Positions 20,301 through 28,644 of a stretch of DNA of 64,000 nucleotides are shown here, piece by piece (position 1 is the stretch's first letter; each line of letters opens with the position of its first letter). Source of the DNA: Maribacter aestuarii (lineage in GTDB: Bacteria > Bacteroidota > Bacteroidia > Flavobacteriales > Flavobacteriaceae); the NCBI RefSeq assembly GCF_027474845.2, contig NZ_CP107031.2, positions 124,001 through 188,000 on the forward strand, in the 5' to 3' direction. The notes below the pieces were generated by a model. That model was not told the DNA's origin. It was given only the letters and a program-made list of their open reading frames with translations, and ran no database searches. The position numbers were made by a program, and so were the translations under genes.

Positions 20301-20642
20301 AAATACAAAGATCAAATTAAGGCCTCTAAAGACATCGTTAAAGAAATTGACTCGGTAATAGCCTTATATCTGGGCAAAGAGGACAAGCGTCAAGGAATAA
20401 CACGTAATCCAGAAATAACGGTTATGCAACGTATTGGGAACGCGAGTTATTACGCAGGAAGTCGAAAAAACGGGATTACAAAAACTGAGCGTGACCTCAT
20501 TAAGTACGCAAAAGAGGAACTAAGAATGGCTTTGGACAAAACCAATACGTTCTTTACGGATGATTGGAAAACCTATCGGGAATCCATAGAAAGTCTTGAG
20601 GTATCACCCTTTAAGGAGACAGAAACATTTAGTTTGAATTAA
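17376..20642 (+). CDS. Exported BNR/Asp-box beta-propeller protein (VPS10/sortilin-like)
   Basis: 1088 residues with a signal peptide (about 1-19). I count about eleven Asp-box-like repeats of the form S-x-D-G-G-x-x-W (for example SLDGGKTW, TIDGGETW, THDGGKNW, SKDGGKSW), which places it with the WD40/YVTN/BNR-like exported proteins common in Bacteroidota. An acidic, Ser- and Lys-rich low-complexity linker follows at about 788-830, then a beta-sandwich and a helical C-terminal region. No type IX secretion tail is visible. Members are often annotated as glycosyl hydrolases, but no glycosidase active site is evident, so binding or a structural role is as likely. The neighbours are exopeptidases. 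Confidence 0.82.
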   Translation: MIKKLLFLSMLFASLFTIAQELDMKLMQDLKPRNIGPGGMSGRVTAIDVVTENPDVMYVGTASGGLWKSTSGGIKWEPIFDKEVTASVGAVAIQQSNPSVIWVGTGEGNPRNSLNGGYGVYKSLDGGKTWKSMGLEKTRHIHRIKIDPMNPNTIYVGAIGSPWGEHPERGVFKTIDGGETWEKVLFVNNKTGVADLIMDPTNPNKLIAAMWEHKRDPWFFKSGGAGSGLYMTHDGGKNWKKLTEEDGLPKGDLGRIGVAIAPGKPNIVYALIEAKKNALYKSEDGGYKWKKINDKDDIGNRPFYYSEIYVDPENENRVFSVFTYVNVSEDGGKSFTELMPAYGVDNGVHPDHHAFWIHPENGQFMMDGNDGGLNISKDGGKSWRFIGNLPVAQFYHINVDNEYPYNVYGGMQDNGSWRGPAYVWKAQGIRNSYWQEIAFGDGFDVVPDLDNSQFGYAMSQQGFVSRYDHVTGNNYIVRPTPPDAETKLRFNWNAGIGQDPFDNSTVYFGSQFVHKSTDKGLTWVVISPDLTTNDPEKQKQAESGGLTMDATGAENHCTILVIEPSTIEKDMLWVATDDGRVHYTQNRGNSWIEVTENIKGLPKGSWIPQVKASTKNKGEALLIANDYRRFNYTPYAYRTKDYGKTWTRIVDENDVESYTLSIVEDTENPNLLFLGTDDGLYVSFNAAQTWQKWKEDFPTVSTKDLVIHPREHDLVIGTFGRAAWVMDDIRPLRTLASDRSILSKDAALFTPPVAYQAAYQQPTGSRFGGDALYQGENKKSGAMITYFLKEGKKKGDKAKDDSAEKDDKDSMDDDAASSSSEASNEKEDSEKLTGVQKKDSIQFDFYDGDRLIRTLKYKTPEKAGFHRIYWGMDEKGPDRPSRKISKSKSEPGGVEVKPGTYKIQMSFGDVTDETIIQVKSDPRLQINSSSINEVYETSKSIEKMTQTAANAVKQLVESKTVAENYSKVLKEMDEKKYKDQIKASKDIVKEIDSVIALYLGKEDKRQGITRNPEITVMQRIGNASYYAGSRKNGITKTERDLIKYAKEELRMALDKTNTFFTDDWKTYRESIESLEVSPFKETETFSLN

Positions 20643-20748
20643 AGCAAGTATTGAAAATTAGGTAACATTTCCAGAGGGGTTAAGAAGCTGAGCAAACGAG
20701 AATTACCCGCTGTTCGTATTAAAGAAATAATAAACAAAACAACACATC

Positions 20749-22683
20749 ATGAAAAAACTATCCATCTTATTCGCAATAGCCTTAGTATGGAGCTGTAAAG
20801 AAGAGCCAAAAGAGCCAACTATAGCTGAGACCATGAAAACTTACACCATAGAACAAATGATGGACAACGAAGCCATTGGTGGTGCAAGTTTCTCTATGGA
20901 TAAATCAAAAATTTTGCTTTCCAGTAATCGGTCTGGAATTTACAATATGTATACAGTTCCCATCACAGGTGGGCAAATGGACCCGTTGACACAGTCGGAT
21001 AGCACATCCATTTTCGCCATCTCCTACTTTCCCAATGATGAACGTGTACTCTTTCGAATGGACGGGAACGGCGATGAAATATATCATATCTACTTGAGGG
21101 ATATAGATGGTACGCATAAAGATTTAACACCTTATGAAGGTGCAAGAGCCAATTTTTATGGATGGACAAAGGATAAAAAAAGTTTCCTATTTGCTTCAAA
21201 TAAGAGGGACCCTAGATATACGGATTTGTATGAGATGGATTTGGAAACCCTAACACCAGAAATGTTGTATAAAAACGAAGATGGTTATTATTTGGGCGGA
21301 CTCTCCGATGATAAAAAATATCTACCATTGATCAAACCTATCAATACCAATGATTCCGACCTATTCATATATAATATGGAAGATAAATCCATGGTAAAGA
21401 TTAATGACAATCAAAGCGCGAACAGTCCAGAGGATTTTTCACCGGACGGTACGGCGCTATATTATACCACGGATGATGGAAGCGAATTTGCCCAACTGAT
21501 GAAATATAACATCGCGGACAAAACCAAGGAAAAGGTAATGACCCGTAGTTGGGATATTATGGGTACCTATTTTACTGAAAATGGGAAATATCAGGTAACC
21601 TACATTAACGAGGATGCCAAAAATTCAATTGAGATCAAGGAAGTTGCTACAGGTAAGAATATTGCCCTACCGGCAATCGAAGGTATGGATGTAAGCAATG
21701 TAGGGTTTTCAGATGACGAAACCTTGATGACGTTCTACGCTGGCGGTTCTCATACCCCTAGTAATCTGTATGTTTATAATTTAGAAACCCAAGAGCAGAC
21801 ACAACTAACCGATGTACTTAATGATGAGATTGAAGCCCGAGACTTGGTAAATGCCGAAGTCATTCGCTACAAGTCCTTTGACGGATTGGAAATTCCGGCG
21901 ATTTACTATAAGCCGCATCAAGCAACGTCAGAAAGTCCGGTTCCAGCATTGGTCTGGGTGCATGGGGGACCTGGAGGCCAATCCAGACAAAATTTTAGTT
22001 CTTTCATCCAGTACCTAGTAAATCACGGATATGCCGTTTTGGCCGTAAATAATAGAGGCAGTAGCGGCTACGGTAAGACTTTTTATCAAATGGACGACCT
22101 TAATCACGGCGATAAAGATTTGAAAGACTGTGTGGCCGGGAAAGACTGGCTGGCCCAACAACCAGAAATTGATGGGGAAAAAATAGGAATTATAGGAGGT
22201 TCTTACGGCGGATATATGACCATGGCCGCCCTCACCTATACGCCGGAAGAATTTGATGTGGGGGTGAACTTATTTGGGGTTACCAACTGGATTCGTACGC
22301 TACGCAGTATCCCTTCGTGGTGGGAAGCCCAGAAAGAAGCGCTATACTTGGAATTGGGAGACCCTAACAGCGCCGATTCTGTAAGACTTAGAGCCATTTC
22401 CCCCCTATTCCATACAGACAAAGTGACCAAACCTCTTATTGTGCTCCAAGGTTCCAAGGACCCTCGTGTGTTACAAGTGGAATCCGATGAAATAGTGGCC
22501 GGGGTAAAAAAGAACGGTGTTCCGGTAGAATATGTACTCTTCGAAGACGAAGGTCACGGTTTTGTGAAAAAAGAAAATCAAATTGAAGCCTACAGCCGTG
22601 TATTGGAATTCTTGGAGGTATACTTAAAGGGCGATAAAGGAAAACCCATTGAAGACGATGAGTATATAGAAAGCGACGTTTAA
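20749..22683 (+). CDS. S9 family prolyl-oligopeptidase-type lipoprotein
   Basis: 644 residues with the lipobox VWSC (Cys16). An N-terminal propeller (about 40-375) leads into an alpha/beta-hydrolase domain. The catalytic triad is visible as Ser485 in GGSYGGYMT, Asp571 in GSKDPRV and His603 in DEGHGF. The family contains dipeptidyl-peptidase IV and acylaminoacyl-peptidase types, which release short peptides from the N-terminus of oligopeptides. Anchoring as a lipoprotein puts it in the envelope. It lies 106 bases after the BNR protein in the same direction. A second S9 enzyme at 58049 is a soluble secreted form with a different elbow (GGSGGG). Confidence 0.9.
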   Translation: MKKLSILFAIALVWSCKEEPKEPTIAETMKTYTIEQMMDNEAIGGASFSMDKSKILLSSNRSGIYNMYTVPITGGQMDPLTQSDSTSIFAISYFPNDERVLFRMDGNGDEIYHIYLRDIDGTHKDLTPYEGARANFYGWTKDKKSFLFASNKRDPRYTDLYEMDLETLTPEMLYKNEDGYYLGGLSDDKKYLPLIKPINTNDSDLFIYNMEDKSMVKINDNQSANSPEDFSPDGTALYYTTDDGSEFAQLMKYNIADKTKEKVMTRSWDIMGTYFTENGKYQVTYINEDAKNSIEIKEVATGKNIALPAIEGMDVSNVGFSDDETLMTFYAGGSHTPSNLYVYNLETQEQTQLTDVLNDEIEARDLVNAEVIRYKSFDGLEIPAIYYKPHQATSESPVPALVWVHGGPGGQSRQNFSSFIQYLVNHGYAVLAVNNRGSSGYGKTFYQMDDLNHGDKDLKDCVAGKDWLAQQPEIDGEKIGIIGGSYGGYMTMAALTYTPEEFDVGVNLFGVTNWIRTLRSIPSWWEAQKEALYLELGDPNSADSVRLRAISPLFHTDKVTKPLIVLQGSKDPRVLQVESDEIVAGVKKNGVPVEYVLFEDEGHGFVKKENQIEAYSRVLEFLEVYLKGDKGKPIEDDEYIESDV

Positions 22684-22776
22684 TATAAATCATTCCTAAT
22701 AGAAGGTTTAAGAACTTGAAATTGAGCACTTAGGACAGGTCTAGACCATACCAAAATTTAACCTTGCTACTTTTTA

Positions 22777-23508
22777 ATGAAAAAATTTCTTTTAGTATTC
22801 GTTGTATTTAATATGTTGATGTTGTCCGCTCAAGAGACCGGCGAAGACAATTTGGGCTCTTGGCACATGTACTTTGGCTCCAATAGAATTTCGGAGAAAT
22901 TCAGTATCCATACTGAGGCTCAATTGCGCTATTATGAGCAAGCCGAAAATTTCAACCAATTACTATTACGAACAGGACTTAATTACCATATTAATCCAGA
23001 TGCTATTGTAACCGCTGGTTATGCCTATATAAATACCGACCCGAATTTTTTAGATAGTAGGATAATTTTTGGAGATATTTTAACGGACGATTTGAGGTTA
23101 AACGAACATCGTATTTTTCAGCAGTTTATTTTAAAGGATAAGGTCTGGGAAGTTTTATTTGAACACCGCTATAGGTTAGAACAACGTTTTATTACTGTTG
23201 GTGAAAACGAAGATCCAGAGTTTGAAAAGAGAACAGACCATCGTGCGCGCTATCGCCTCCAAGTAACTTTACCGCTCACGGATATTTTCTTCCTGAATTT
23301 TTACGATGAGATTTTCCTTAACCTACAGCGTGAAGCGTTTGACCAAAATCGTTTATATGCCGCAGTTGGGGTTAATGTAACTGAAAACCTTAGTGTTCAG
23401 GCAGGTTACCTGAAAAATCACTTTAGAACCGCGGATTTTGACCGACTTCAGATAGGTGTGTTCTACAATCCCGACTTAAGAGGTATATTCAAGAAAAAGA
23501 AAGAATGA
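22777..23508 (+). CDS. DUF2490 outer-membrane beta-barrel protein
   Basis: 243 residues with a signal peptide ending LSAQ. The rest alternates hydrophobic and polar residues as in an outer-membrane barrel, with the family hallmarks GSWHMYFGSNRISEKFS near residue 27, LRTGLNYHIN and HRYRLEQRF. DUF2490 proteins are widespread in Bacteroidota and their cargo or role is unknown. Its stop codon overlaps the start of the next gene by four bases (ATGA), implying translational coupling with the hydrolase-OsmC fusion. Confidence 0.83.
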   Translation: MKKFLLVFVVFNMLMLSAQETGEDNLGSWHMYFGSNRISEKFSIHTEAQLRYYEQAENFNQLLLRTGLNYHINPDAIVTAGYAYINTDPNFLDSRIIFGDILTDDLRLNEHRIFQQFILKDKVWEVLFEHRYRLEQRFITVGENEDPEFEKRTDHRARYRLQVTLPLTDIFFLNFYDEIFLNLQREAFDQNRLYAAVGVNVTENLSVQAGYLKNHFRTADFDRLQIGVFYNPDLRGIFKKKKE

Positions 23509-24716
23509 GTCTGCAAAAAGTTACTTTTAAAAACAAGGAAGGGGAAACACTCATTGGTCGCCTAGAAATGCCCGTAGATCAAGACCCCCATAACTACGCT
23601 ATTTTTGCGCACTGTTTTACTTGCAATAAAAACTTACTAGCCGTAAAAAATATAAGTAAGGCGCTAATAGCAAACGGATTTGCAGTTCTTAGATTTGATT
23701 TTACTGGATTAGGAGATAGTGAAGGGGATTTCTCGGATACCAACTTTTCTGGAAATGTATCGGACCTGGTGTGCGCGGCCGGATTCTTAAAGGAAAATTA
23801 TAGGGCGCCTACGCTTATGATAGGGCATTCCTTGGGTGGAGCGGCAGCCATATTCGCAGCTGCAGAAATAAGATCGGTACAAGCTATAGCTACTATTGGT
23901 GCGCCTTCTAACCCTAGACATGTTCAACATCTTTTTAAGAATGATCTGGCCCAAATAGAGACAACCGGCAAAGCGGTAGTAAATTTGAGCGGAAGGGATT
24001 TCACAATAAAGAAGCAATTTCTAGATGATTTGGAAAGCAAGTCATTGGCAGCGGTTGCCAAGGAAATTCGAAAACCACTCTTATTACTCCATTCCCCACA
24101 GGATAACACGGTAGGCATCAAAAATGCCGAGGAGATTTATGTCGCCGCACACCATCCAAAAAGTTTTGTTTCCTTAGACGGAGCCGATCATCTTCTAATG
24201 GACAAGAAAGATTCCTTGTATGCCGGGAAAGTCATTTCAGGTTGGGCGCAGCGCTATGTAACCATTCCATCCCCAACGGAATTAAAAAGCAAACATCAGG
24301 TTGTAGCAAGCTTAAACTTTGATGATGATTTCACGACCGAAATGAAAGTTGGCAATCACACTTTAATTGCGGACGAGCCTATCGATTTTGGCGGAAAAGA
24401 TTTTGGACCATCGCCCTACGAACTCGTATCGGCCGGTTTATCCGCGTGCACGGCCATGACGATTCAAATGTATGCGAAAAGAAAGGGATGGATGATACAG
24501 AACGTAGAGGTACACACCTCATATGATAAAAGTCACGCGGAGGACTGTGCCAATTGTGAAACGGACAGTGCCAAGATAGATACTTTCCATAGAGAAATTA
24601 AGCTAACAGGTGATTTGGATGAGAAGCAGAAAGCCCGGATTCTACAAATAGCCGATAAGTGTCCCGTTCACAAAACCCTGCATAGTGAGACCCAGGTAAT
24701 CACCAAATTCATTTAG
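23505..24716 (+). CDS. Bifunctional alpha/beta hydrolase - OsmC-like protein
   Basis: 403 residues, cytoplasmic. Residues 1-250 are an alpha/beta hydrolase with nucleophile elbow GHSLGG, an acid region in PQDNTVG and a final His in DGADHLLM. Residues 265-403 are an OsmC/Ohr-type domain with the two redox cysteines in SACTAMT and DKCPVHKTL. OsmC proteins reduce organic hydroperoxides; in this known fusion the hydrolase may release a substrate from an ester or thioester. A further CxNC pair (AEDCANC) sits between the two redox cysteines. It is cotranslated with the barrel gene through an ATGA overlap. Confidence 0.88.
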   Translation: MSLQKVTFKNKEGETLIGRLEMPVDQDPHNYAIFAHCFTCNKNLLAVKNISKALIANGFAVLRFDFTGLGDSEGDFSDTNFSGNVSDLVCAAGFLKENYRAPTLMIGHSLGGAAAIFAAAEIRSVQAIATIGAPSNPRHVQHLFKNDLAQIETTGKAVVNLSGRDFTIKKQFLDDLESKSLAAVAKEIRKPLLLLHSPQDNTVGIKNAEEIYVAAHHPKSFVSLDGADHLLMDKKDSLYAGKVISGWAQRYVTIPSPTELKSKHQVVASLNFDDDFTTEMKVGNHTLIADEPIDFGGKDFGPSPYELVSAGLSACTAMTIQMYAKRKGWMIQNVEVHTSYDKSHAEDCANCETDSAKIDTFHREIKLTGDLDEKQKARILQIADKCPVHKTLHSETQVITKFI

Positions 24717-24767
24717 AATATTTGAAGTTTTCTCCCTAAGTACAATAGATAAAGAAGTTATCAAAAT

Positions 24768-25262
24768 TTGAAGTCTTTACGTACCAAGCCCTTTGAAATA
24801 ACGATCACCGGAAGCTACTACAGCCTCTTACTCCCTGAACATATTATTGAACCCTTCCTTTCCCGAAATATTAGAAGAGTCCTGGCGAAAGCAGCTTTTA
24901 ATGGTAAAGAACTAAACCTTCATGGGGCCATACAAAAGCGAAAAGGTAATTACTATATGATGTTCGGTAAACGATATCAAAAAGAGCTGGGTGTTTTTCC
25001 CAATGATTATTTTCAACTTCAATTCTTTGAAGACACCTCAAAATATGGTGTTGAAATACCGGAGGAACTAGATGCCGTATTTTTGAGCGATTATGACGCC
25101 TTCAACATTTTTGAATCGTTTACTCCGGGCAAAAAAAGGGGTATTATCTATATGATTGCAAGGTATAAGAATTCTCAAACAAGAATAGACAAGTCAATTT
25201 TGCTTTGTGAAAATCTAAAAAAGGGTATTCGTGATCCACGGATGTTGTTAAAATCATTTTGA
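24768..25262 (+). CDS. YdeI-like protein with DUF1905 N-terminal domain
   Basis: 164 residues from a TTG start; no earlier in-frame ATG fits. The N-terminal half is a DUF1905-like beta barrel (FEITITGSYYSLLLPE, then KRKGNYYMMFGKRYQKEL). The C-terminal half is the YdeI/OmpD-associated helical module with the usual pattern of a proline-rich start (EIPEELDAVF), aromatic middle and YMIARYKNSQTRIDK end. It shares only this module with the protein at 4080. Function is unknown. It lies between the OsmC fusion and sodC on the same strand, at 51 and 64 bases. Confidence 0.72.
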   Translation: MKSLRTKPFEITITGSYYSLLLPEHIIEPFLSRNIRRVLAKAAFNGKELNLHGAIQKRKGNYYMMFGKRYQKELGVFPNDYFQLQFFEDTSKYGVEIPEELDAVFLSDYDAFNIFESFTPGKKRGIIYMIARYKNSQTRIDKSILLCENLKKGIRDPRMLLKSF

Positions 25263-25326
25263 TATGAGTTCATAAGACGCTTATATTTTCTTAATTTTAG
25301 AGTGTTAAACTATAAAACACTACATA

Positions 25327-25917
25327 ATGAAAAAAATATTAAAATTTGAACTAGCGGCACTGGCCTTATTGGTTATGTTTAGTTGTAAAGAAGCCAAAAA
25401 AGAAGCTTCCGATGCTGCAAACGATACAGAAGAGGCGATGGAAGAAATGATGGAGGAAGAAACGGTCGAAACCATCAAATTTATGATGGAACCTAAGAGC
25501 GATAGCTCTGTTGAAGGGGAAGTTACTTTCATAGAGGAGAATGGCGAAGTTAAAATGATGGCGGTTTTCAGCGGCCTTTCTGAAGGGGAGCACGCTATCC
25601 ACATCCATCAAACGGCCGATTGTTCCGCTGCGGATGGTACTTCTACAGGGGGTCATTGGAATCCAACTAATGAGCCGCACGGCAAATGGGGTGCAGAGGA
25701 AGGATATCATAAAGGCGATATTGGAAACTTTACTGCTGATGCCGATGGTAATGCTACAGTAGAGTTTTCTACGGATCAATGGTGTATTGGCTGCGATGAT
25801 GAGAACATGAACATATTGGGTAAAGCTGTTATCGTGCACCAAGGGGTGGATGATTTTACCTCTCAGCCCAGTGGGGATGCAGGCGCAAGGATAAGTTGTA
25901 CTGGCATAATACAATAG
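25327..25917 (+). CDS. sodC: Cu-Zn superoxide dismutase lipoprotein
   Basis: 196 residues with the lipobox MFSC (Cys20) and an acidic, methionine-rich linker up to about residue 50. All metal ligands are present: His92, His94, His110, His118, His128, Asp131 and His171. The structural disulfide pair would be Cys99 and Cys191. An extra CxxC (residues 153-156) precedes the last ligand. The enzyme dismutates superoxide at the cell envelope, protecting periplasmic targets. A strong terminator follows directly, so the ECF sigma gene downstream is probably a separate transcript. Confidence 0.93.
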   Translation: MKKILKFELAALALLVMFSCKEAKKEASDAANDTEEAMEEMMEEETVETIKFMMEPKSDSSVEGEVTFIEENGEVKMMAVFSGLSEGEHAIHIHQTADCSAADGTSTGGHWNPTNEPHGKWGAEEGYHKGDIGNFTADADGNATVEFSTDQWCIGCDDENMNILGKAVIVHQGVDDFTSQPSGDAGARISCTGIIQ

Positions 25918-25937
25918 GGTTCAAAATATTTGATATA

Positions 25938-25964
25938 AAAGCTGCTTACAAGGCGGCTTTTTTT
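25938..25964 (+). terminator. Rho-independent terminator after sodC
   Basis: An 8-bp stem (AAAGCTGC/GCGGCTTT, one wobble pair), a 7-base loop and a T7 tract lie 21 bases after the sodC stop. Confidence 0.8.
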
Positions 25965-25990
25965 ACTTTTTGAGTGGATAAGAAAATTAT

Positions 25991-26524
25991 ATGCAATTAG
26001 ACCTTTTGGTAGAACGTTTTAAAAAGAAGGACCCTTCTGCTTTTGAAACACTTTATGGTATGTACTCGCAGAACATCTGCGGTGTTATCAATACCATTGT
26101 AAAAAATGACGGGGTTGCCCAAGAAATCTGCCAAGATGTTTTTGTGAAAATCTGGAATAACTCCGATAGTTACAATTCCTCCAAAGGACGTTTTTTTACT
26201 TGGATTCTTAATATTGCTCGGAATGCGGCAATCGATGAAATACGTAGTAGGTCGTATAAAAATCAAAAAAAGAACCTTTCCGCGGACTTCTTCGTAGGTA
26301 TTTTGGAAAGCCGAGAGGAAGAGCATGTTAGTGTTGATACTTCTGGTTTGAAGAAATTGATAAAAACCCTTAAACATAAATGTGTTCAGATTATCGAACT
26401 ATTATATTTTAGGGGATATACCCAAAAGGAAGCCGCGGAAGAATTGGAAATACCGATTGGAACCGTTAAAACAAGAAATCGAAGTTGTATTTCCCAATTG
26501 CGGGAAAACATGGAATCTAAATAA
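25991..26524 (+). CDS. ECF-type RNA polymerase sigma factor
   Basis: 177 residues. Region 2 (about 10-88) has the usual helices, including EICQDVFVKIW and FFTWILNIARNAAID; region 4 (about 118-175) has the helix-turn-helix GYTQKEAAEELEIPIGTVKTR. It redirects RNA polymerase to stress or envelope promoters. Its stop codon TAA abuts the ATG of the anti-sigma factor (TAAATG), a typical coupled pair. Sigma regulation by a membrane-bound anti-sigma fits an envelope signal. Sitting next to sodC makes oxidative or envelope stress a plausible trigger (inference only). Confidence 0.92.
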   Translation: MQLDLLVERFKKKDPSAFETLYGMYSQNICGVINTIVKNDGVAQEICQDVFVKIWNNSDSYNSSKGRFFTWILNIARNAAIDEIRSRSYKNQKKNLSADFFVGILESREEEHVSVDTSGLKKLIKTLKHKCVQIIELLYFRGYTQKEAAEELEIPIGTVKTRNRSCISQLRENMESK

Positions 26525-27322
26525 ATGGATGTTAAAAATTACATAGCGTCAGGCATATTGGAACTCTACGTTGCAGGAGTACTTTCAGAAAGGGAAAATC
26601 TGGAAGTGCACGCCAATGCCATGGAATATCCAGAGATTTTAGCTGAAATAGAAACCATAGAAGCTGCTATCTTAGAATTGACCGCACAAGCATCCTCCGT
26701 GAAGCCACGGTCTTTCCAAACGGTTAAGCAGACCATTGATAGTGACGAATCAAAGGTAATCCCAATTTCCAAGGATAAAAGTTCCAATTGGACACAGTAT
26801 CTTGGTTGGGCAGCCTCTATTTTATTGGCGATAGGACTATTTATGGTCTATAATCAGAACAAGGTACTTAAATCGGAGCTTCAAGTTGTAGAAGTGGAAA
26901 ACAATCGATTGGAGCAGCAAATAGCCGATTCCGATACTTCTTTGGAAAAAACAAAATCACTTTTAAATACGATAAGGGATAAGGACATTACGGTAGTAGC
27001 ATTAGGCGGTCAGGCAGTATCACCTACGTCCTATGCCAAGGCCTATTGGAACAAACAGGAAGAAAAAGTGTTTATAGATGCGCAAGGACTTCCTGAACCG
27101 CCAGACGGGTTTGTATACCAGGTTTGGTCCCTTAAACTAAGTCCTTTAACACCTACGAGCATGGGTCTTTTAGAAGATTTTACTACGGATGAGAACAAGG
27201 TCTTTGCCTTGAACAATCCTAACGATTCCGAGGCCTTCGGTATAACATTGGAGCCCGCTGGTGGTAGTGAATCCCCTAATTTGGAACAGCTTTATACTTT
27301 GGGTGTTGTTTCCGCATCATAA
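26525..27322 (+). CDS. Membrane-bound anti-sigma factor (RskA-like)
   Basis: 265 residues. The cytoplasmic part (1-92) binds the sigma factor; it keeps the family helix (GILELYVAGVLSERENLEV) but lacks the HxxxCxxC zinc motif, so it would be a zinc-free anti-sigma domain. One membrane helix lies at about 96-113 (YLGWAASILLAIGLFMVY). A coiled coil (about 117-155) and an RskA C-terminal beta domain follow in the periplasm. Related proteins are released by regulated proteolysis. The start is immediately after the sigma stop codon. Confidence 0.87.
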   Translation: MDVKNYIASGILELYVAGVLSERENLEVHANAMEYPEILAEIETIEAAILELTAQASSVKPRSFQTVKQTIDSDESKVIPISKDKSSNWTQYLGWAASILLAIGLFMVYNQNKVLKSELQVVEVENNRLEQQIADSDTSLEKTKSLLNTIRDKDITVVALGGQAVSPTSYAKAYWNKQEEKVFIDAQGLPEPPDGFVYQVWSLKLSPLTPTSMGLLEDFTTDENKVFALNNPNDSEAFGITLEPAGGSESPNLEQLYTLGVVSAS

Positions 27323-27372
27323 TACTTTTTATGATTTCTAGTAGCTAAAAGAATTTTTCTTATTTTTCCACC

Positions 27373-27558
27373 ATGGATTTAAAGAAACTTTTTGGGACCG
27401 TACTTACACTACTAGGCATTGGAGGGTTGGTCTACGCGGCGATATTATTCGGAAATGGTACGGGTACTACAAAGGCCCTAATCGTATATGGTGTCTTAGG
27501 CGCTATATTTTTCTTTTCTGGCATAGGTCTTATCCGGACTACAAAGGCCAGTGAATAG
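27373..27558 (+). CDS. Small two-helix membrane protein
   Basis: 61 residues with two hydrophobic segments (about 10-26 and 35-52) and Gly-rich packing (TLLGIGGLVYAAILFGNGTG). It has no motif I recognise. It lies 50 bases after the anti-sigma gene, so it may belong to the same transcript and could be a small envelope-stress protein, but this rests only on position. Confidence 0.6.
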   Translation: MDLKKLFGTVLTLLGIGGLVYAAILFGNGTGTTKALIVYGVLGAIFFFSGIGLIRTTKASE

Positions 27559-27582
27559 CAAATTTTCAGCGTGAGGGTTTAT

Positions 27583-28644
27583 TTAGATGTCTTTTGATAC
27601 CCTATGTAGACTAAGTGTTTTGACCAACCACTTAGGTAGCGGTCTTGCGGGATTCCTTTTCTTCAAGTTTAAGTAGAGGCCCATTGCTTTCAAGATTGGT
27701 ACTTTATGTGTTTCCACAAGCTCAATTAATGTCCCGTCCGGATCCTCAACGTAGCCAAAATGACCAGCCGCATCGCCCATATCAAAACCTTTGGCGCTAT
27801 CTACGGTAAACGGATGGTTTATTGCTTCGGCCTTCGCTCGCAACTTATCCATACCGTGGACATCAAAACAAATATGTATGTATCCCAAATCTCCCCAAAG
27901 TCGGTCTTTATAAATTTTAATCGGTTTTCTGTCCAAGGCCTGTACCAGATCCAATTGGGTAACCCCCAATAACTCTCCAAAGCCGCCTACTTTTTCCCTG
28001 TTTTGGGAAATAATCACCCGTCTAAACTTCTCTTTCCCATGAGAATTGATGGATGTGGGAAGCACTAACGTTTCATCGACCAGAACCTTTGAATATCCTA
28101 AAAGCTCATGGTAAAAAGACATTGAAGTAGTCATGTCCGAGACCCCAATCACCGCTCCTATGACACCTCCAGAGGCAGACTTCGTGTTTGTGAACGATGA
28201 ATTACCTTGAACGACTTGCACAGGATTTCCCCACGGATCGTTAAAATGAAAAAAATCATTCTGTGAACCATGTTGAGTGATTTTAGACAAATCAGTTAGT
28301 TCTAGTTTTTGAAGTGATCCGTGCGTTTGGTTGATGTCAATACTCTTTATTTTCATCGCATTAATACCCAAATCTCCTAAAAGAACAGGTTTTTTGGGGG
28401 GATTTGGAACTCGGTCCTTGAACTGCCAGATTTCCAATCCGCCTCCACCCCTCATATTCAGGGAGAGATACGCATCCCTGCGTTGTGCTACGCCGTTTGT
28501 ATATTGCGTCATCAAACTGGCGGTTGCCTCGTCTTGGAATAAAAGAATATCAAAACCTAGGTGTTTGCGGTACCAGTTGAAAACCGCCTTGGTGTCCGAG
28601 ACGCCTATACCTATTTGCTGTATGCCGTTTATGATTTCATTCAT
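27583..28644 (-). CDS. Two-domain VOC (glyoxalase/dioxygenase fold) protein
   Basis: 353 residues made of two vicinal-oxygen-chelate units (about 6-125 and 155-315). The first begins GIQQIGIGVSDTKAVFNWYRKHLGFD; the second has VIGAVIGVSDMTTSMSFYHELLGY and ends YVEDPDGTLIELVET, with the glutamate that is a metal ligand in this fold. The substrate is unknown. Its ATG overlaps the stop of the upstream glycosyltransferase by one base (TAATG), so the two are translationally coupled, an unusual partnership. Confidence 0.83.
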   Translation of the reverse strand: MNEIINGIQQIGIGVSDTKAVFNWYRKHLGFDILLFQDEATASLMTQYTNGVAQRRDAYLSLNMRGGGGLEIWQFKDRVPNPPKKPVLLGDLGINAMKIKSIDINQTHGSLQKLELTDLSKITQHGSQNDFFHFNDPWGNPVQVVQGNSSFTNTKSASGGVIGAVIGVSDMTTSMSFYHELLGYSKVLVDETLVLPTSINSHGKEKFRRVIISQNREKVGGFGELLGVTQLDLVQALDRKPIKIYKDRLWGDLGYIHICFDVHGMDKLRAKAEAINHPFTVDSAKGFDMGDAAGHFGYVEDPDGTLIELVETHKVPILKAMGLYLNLKKRNPARPLPKWLVKTLSLHRVSKDI

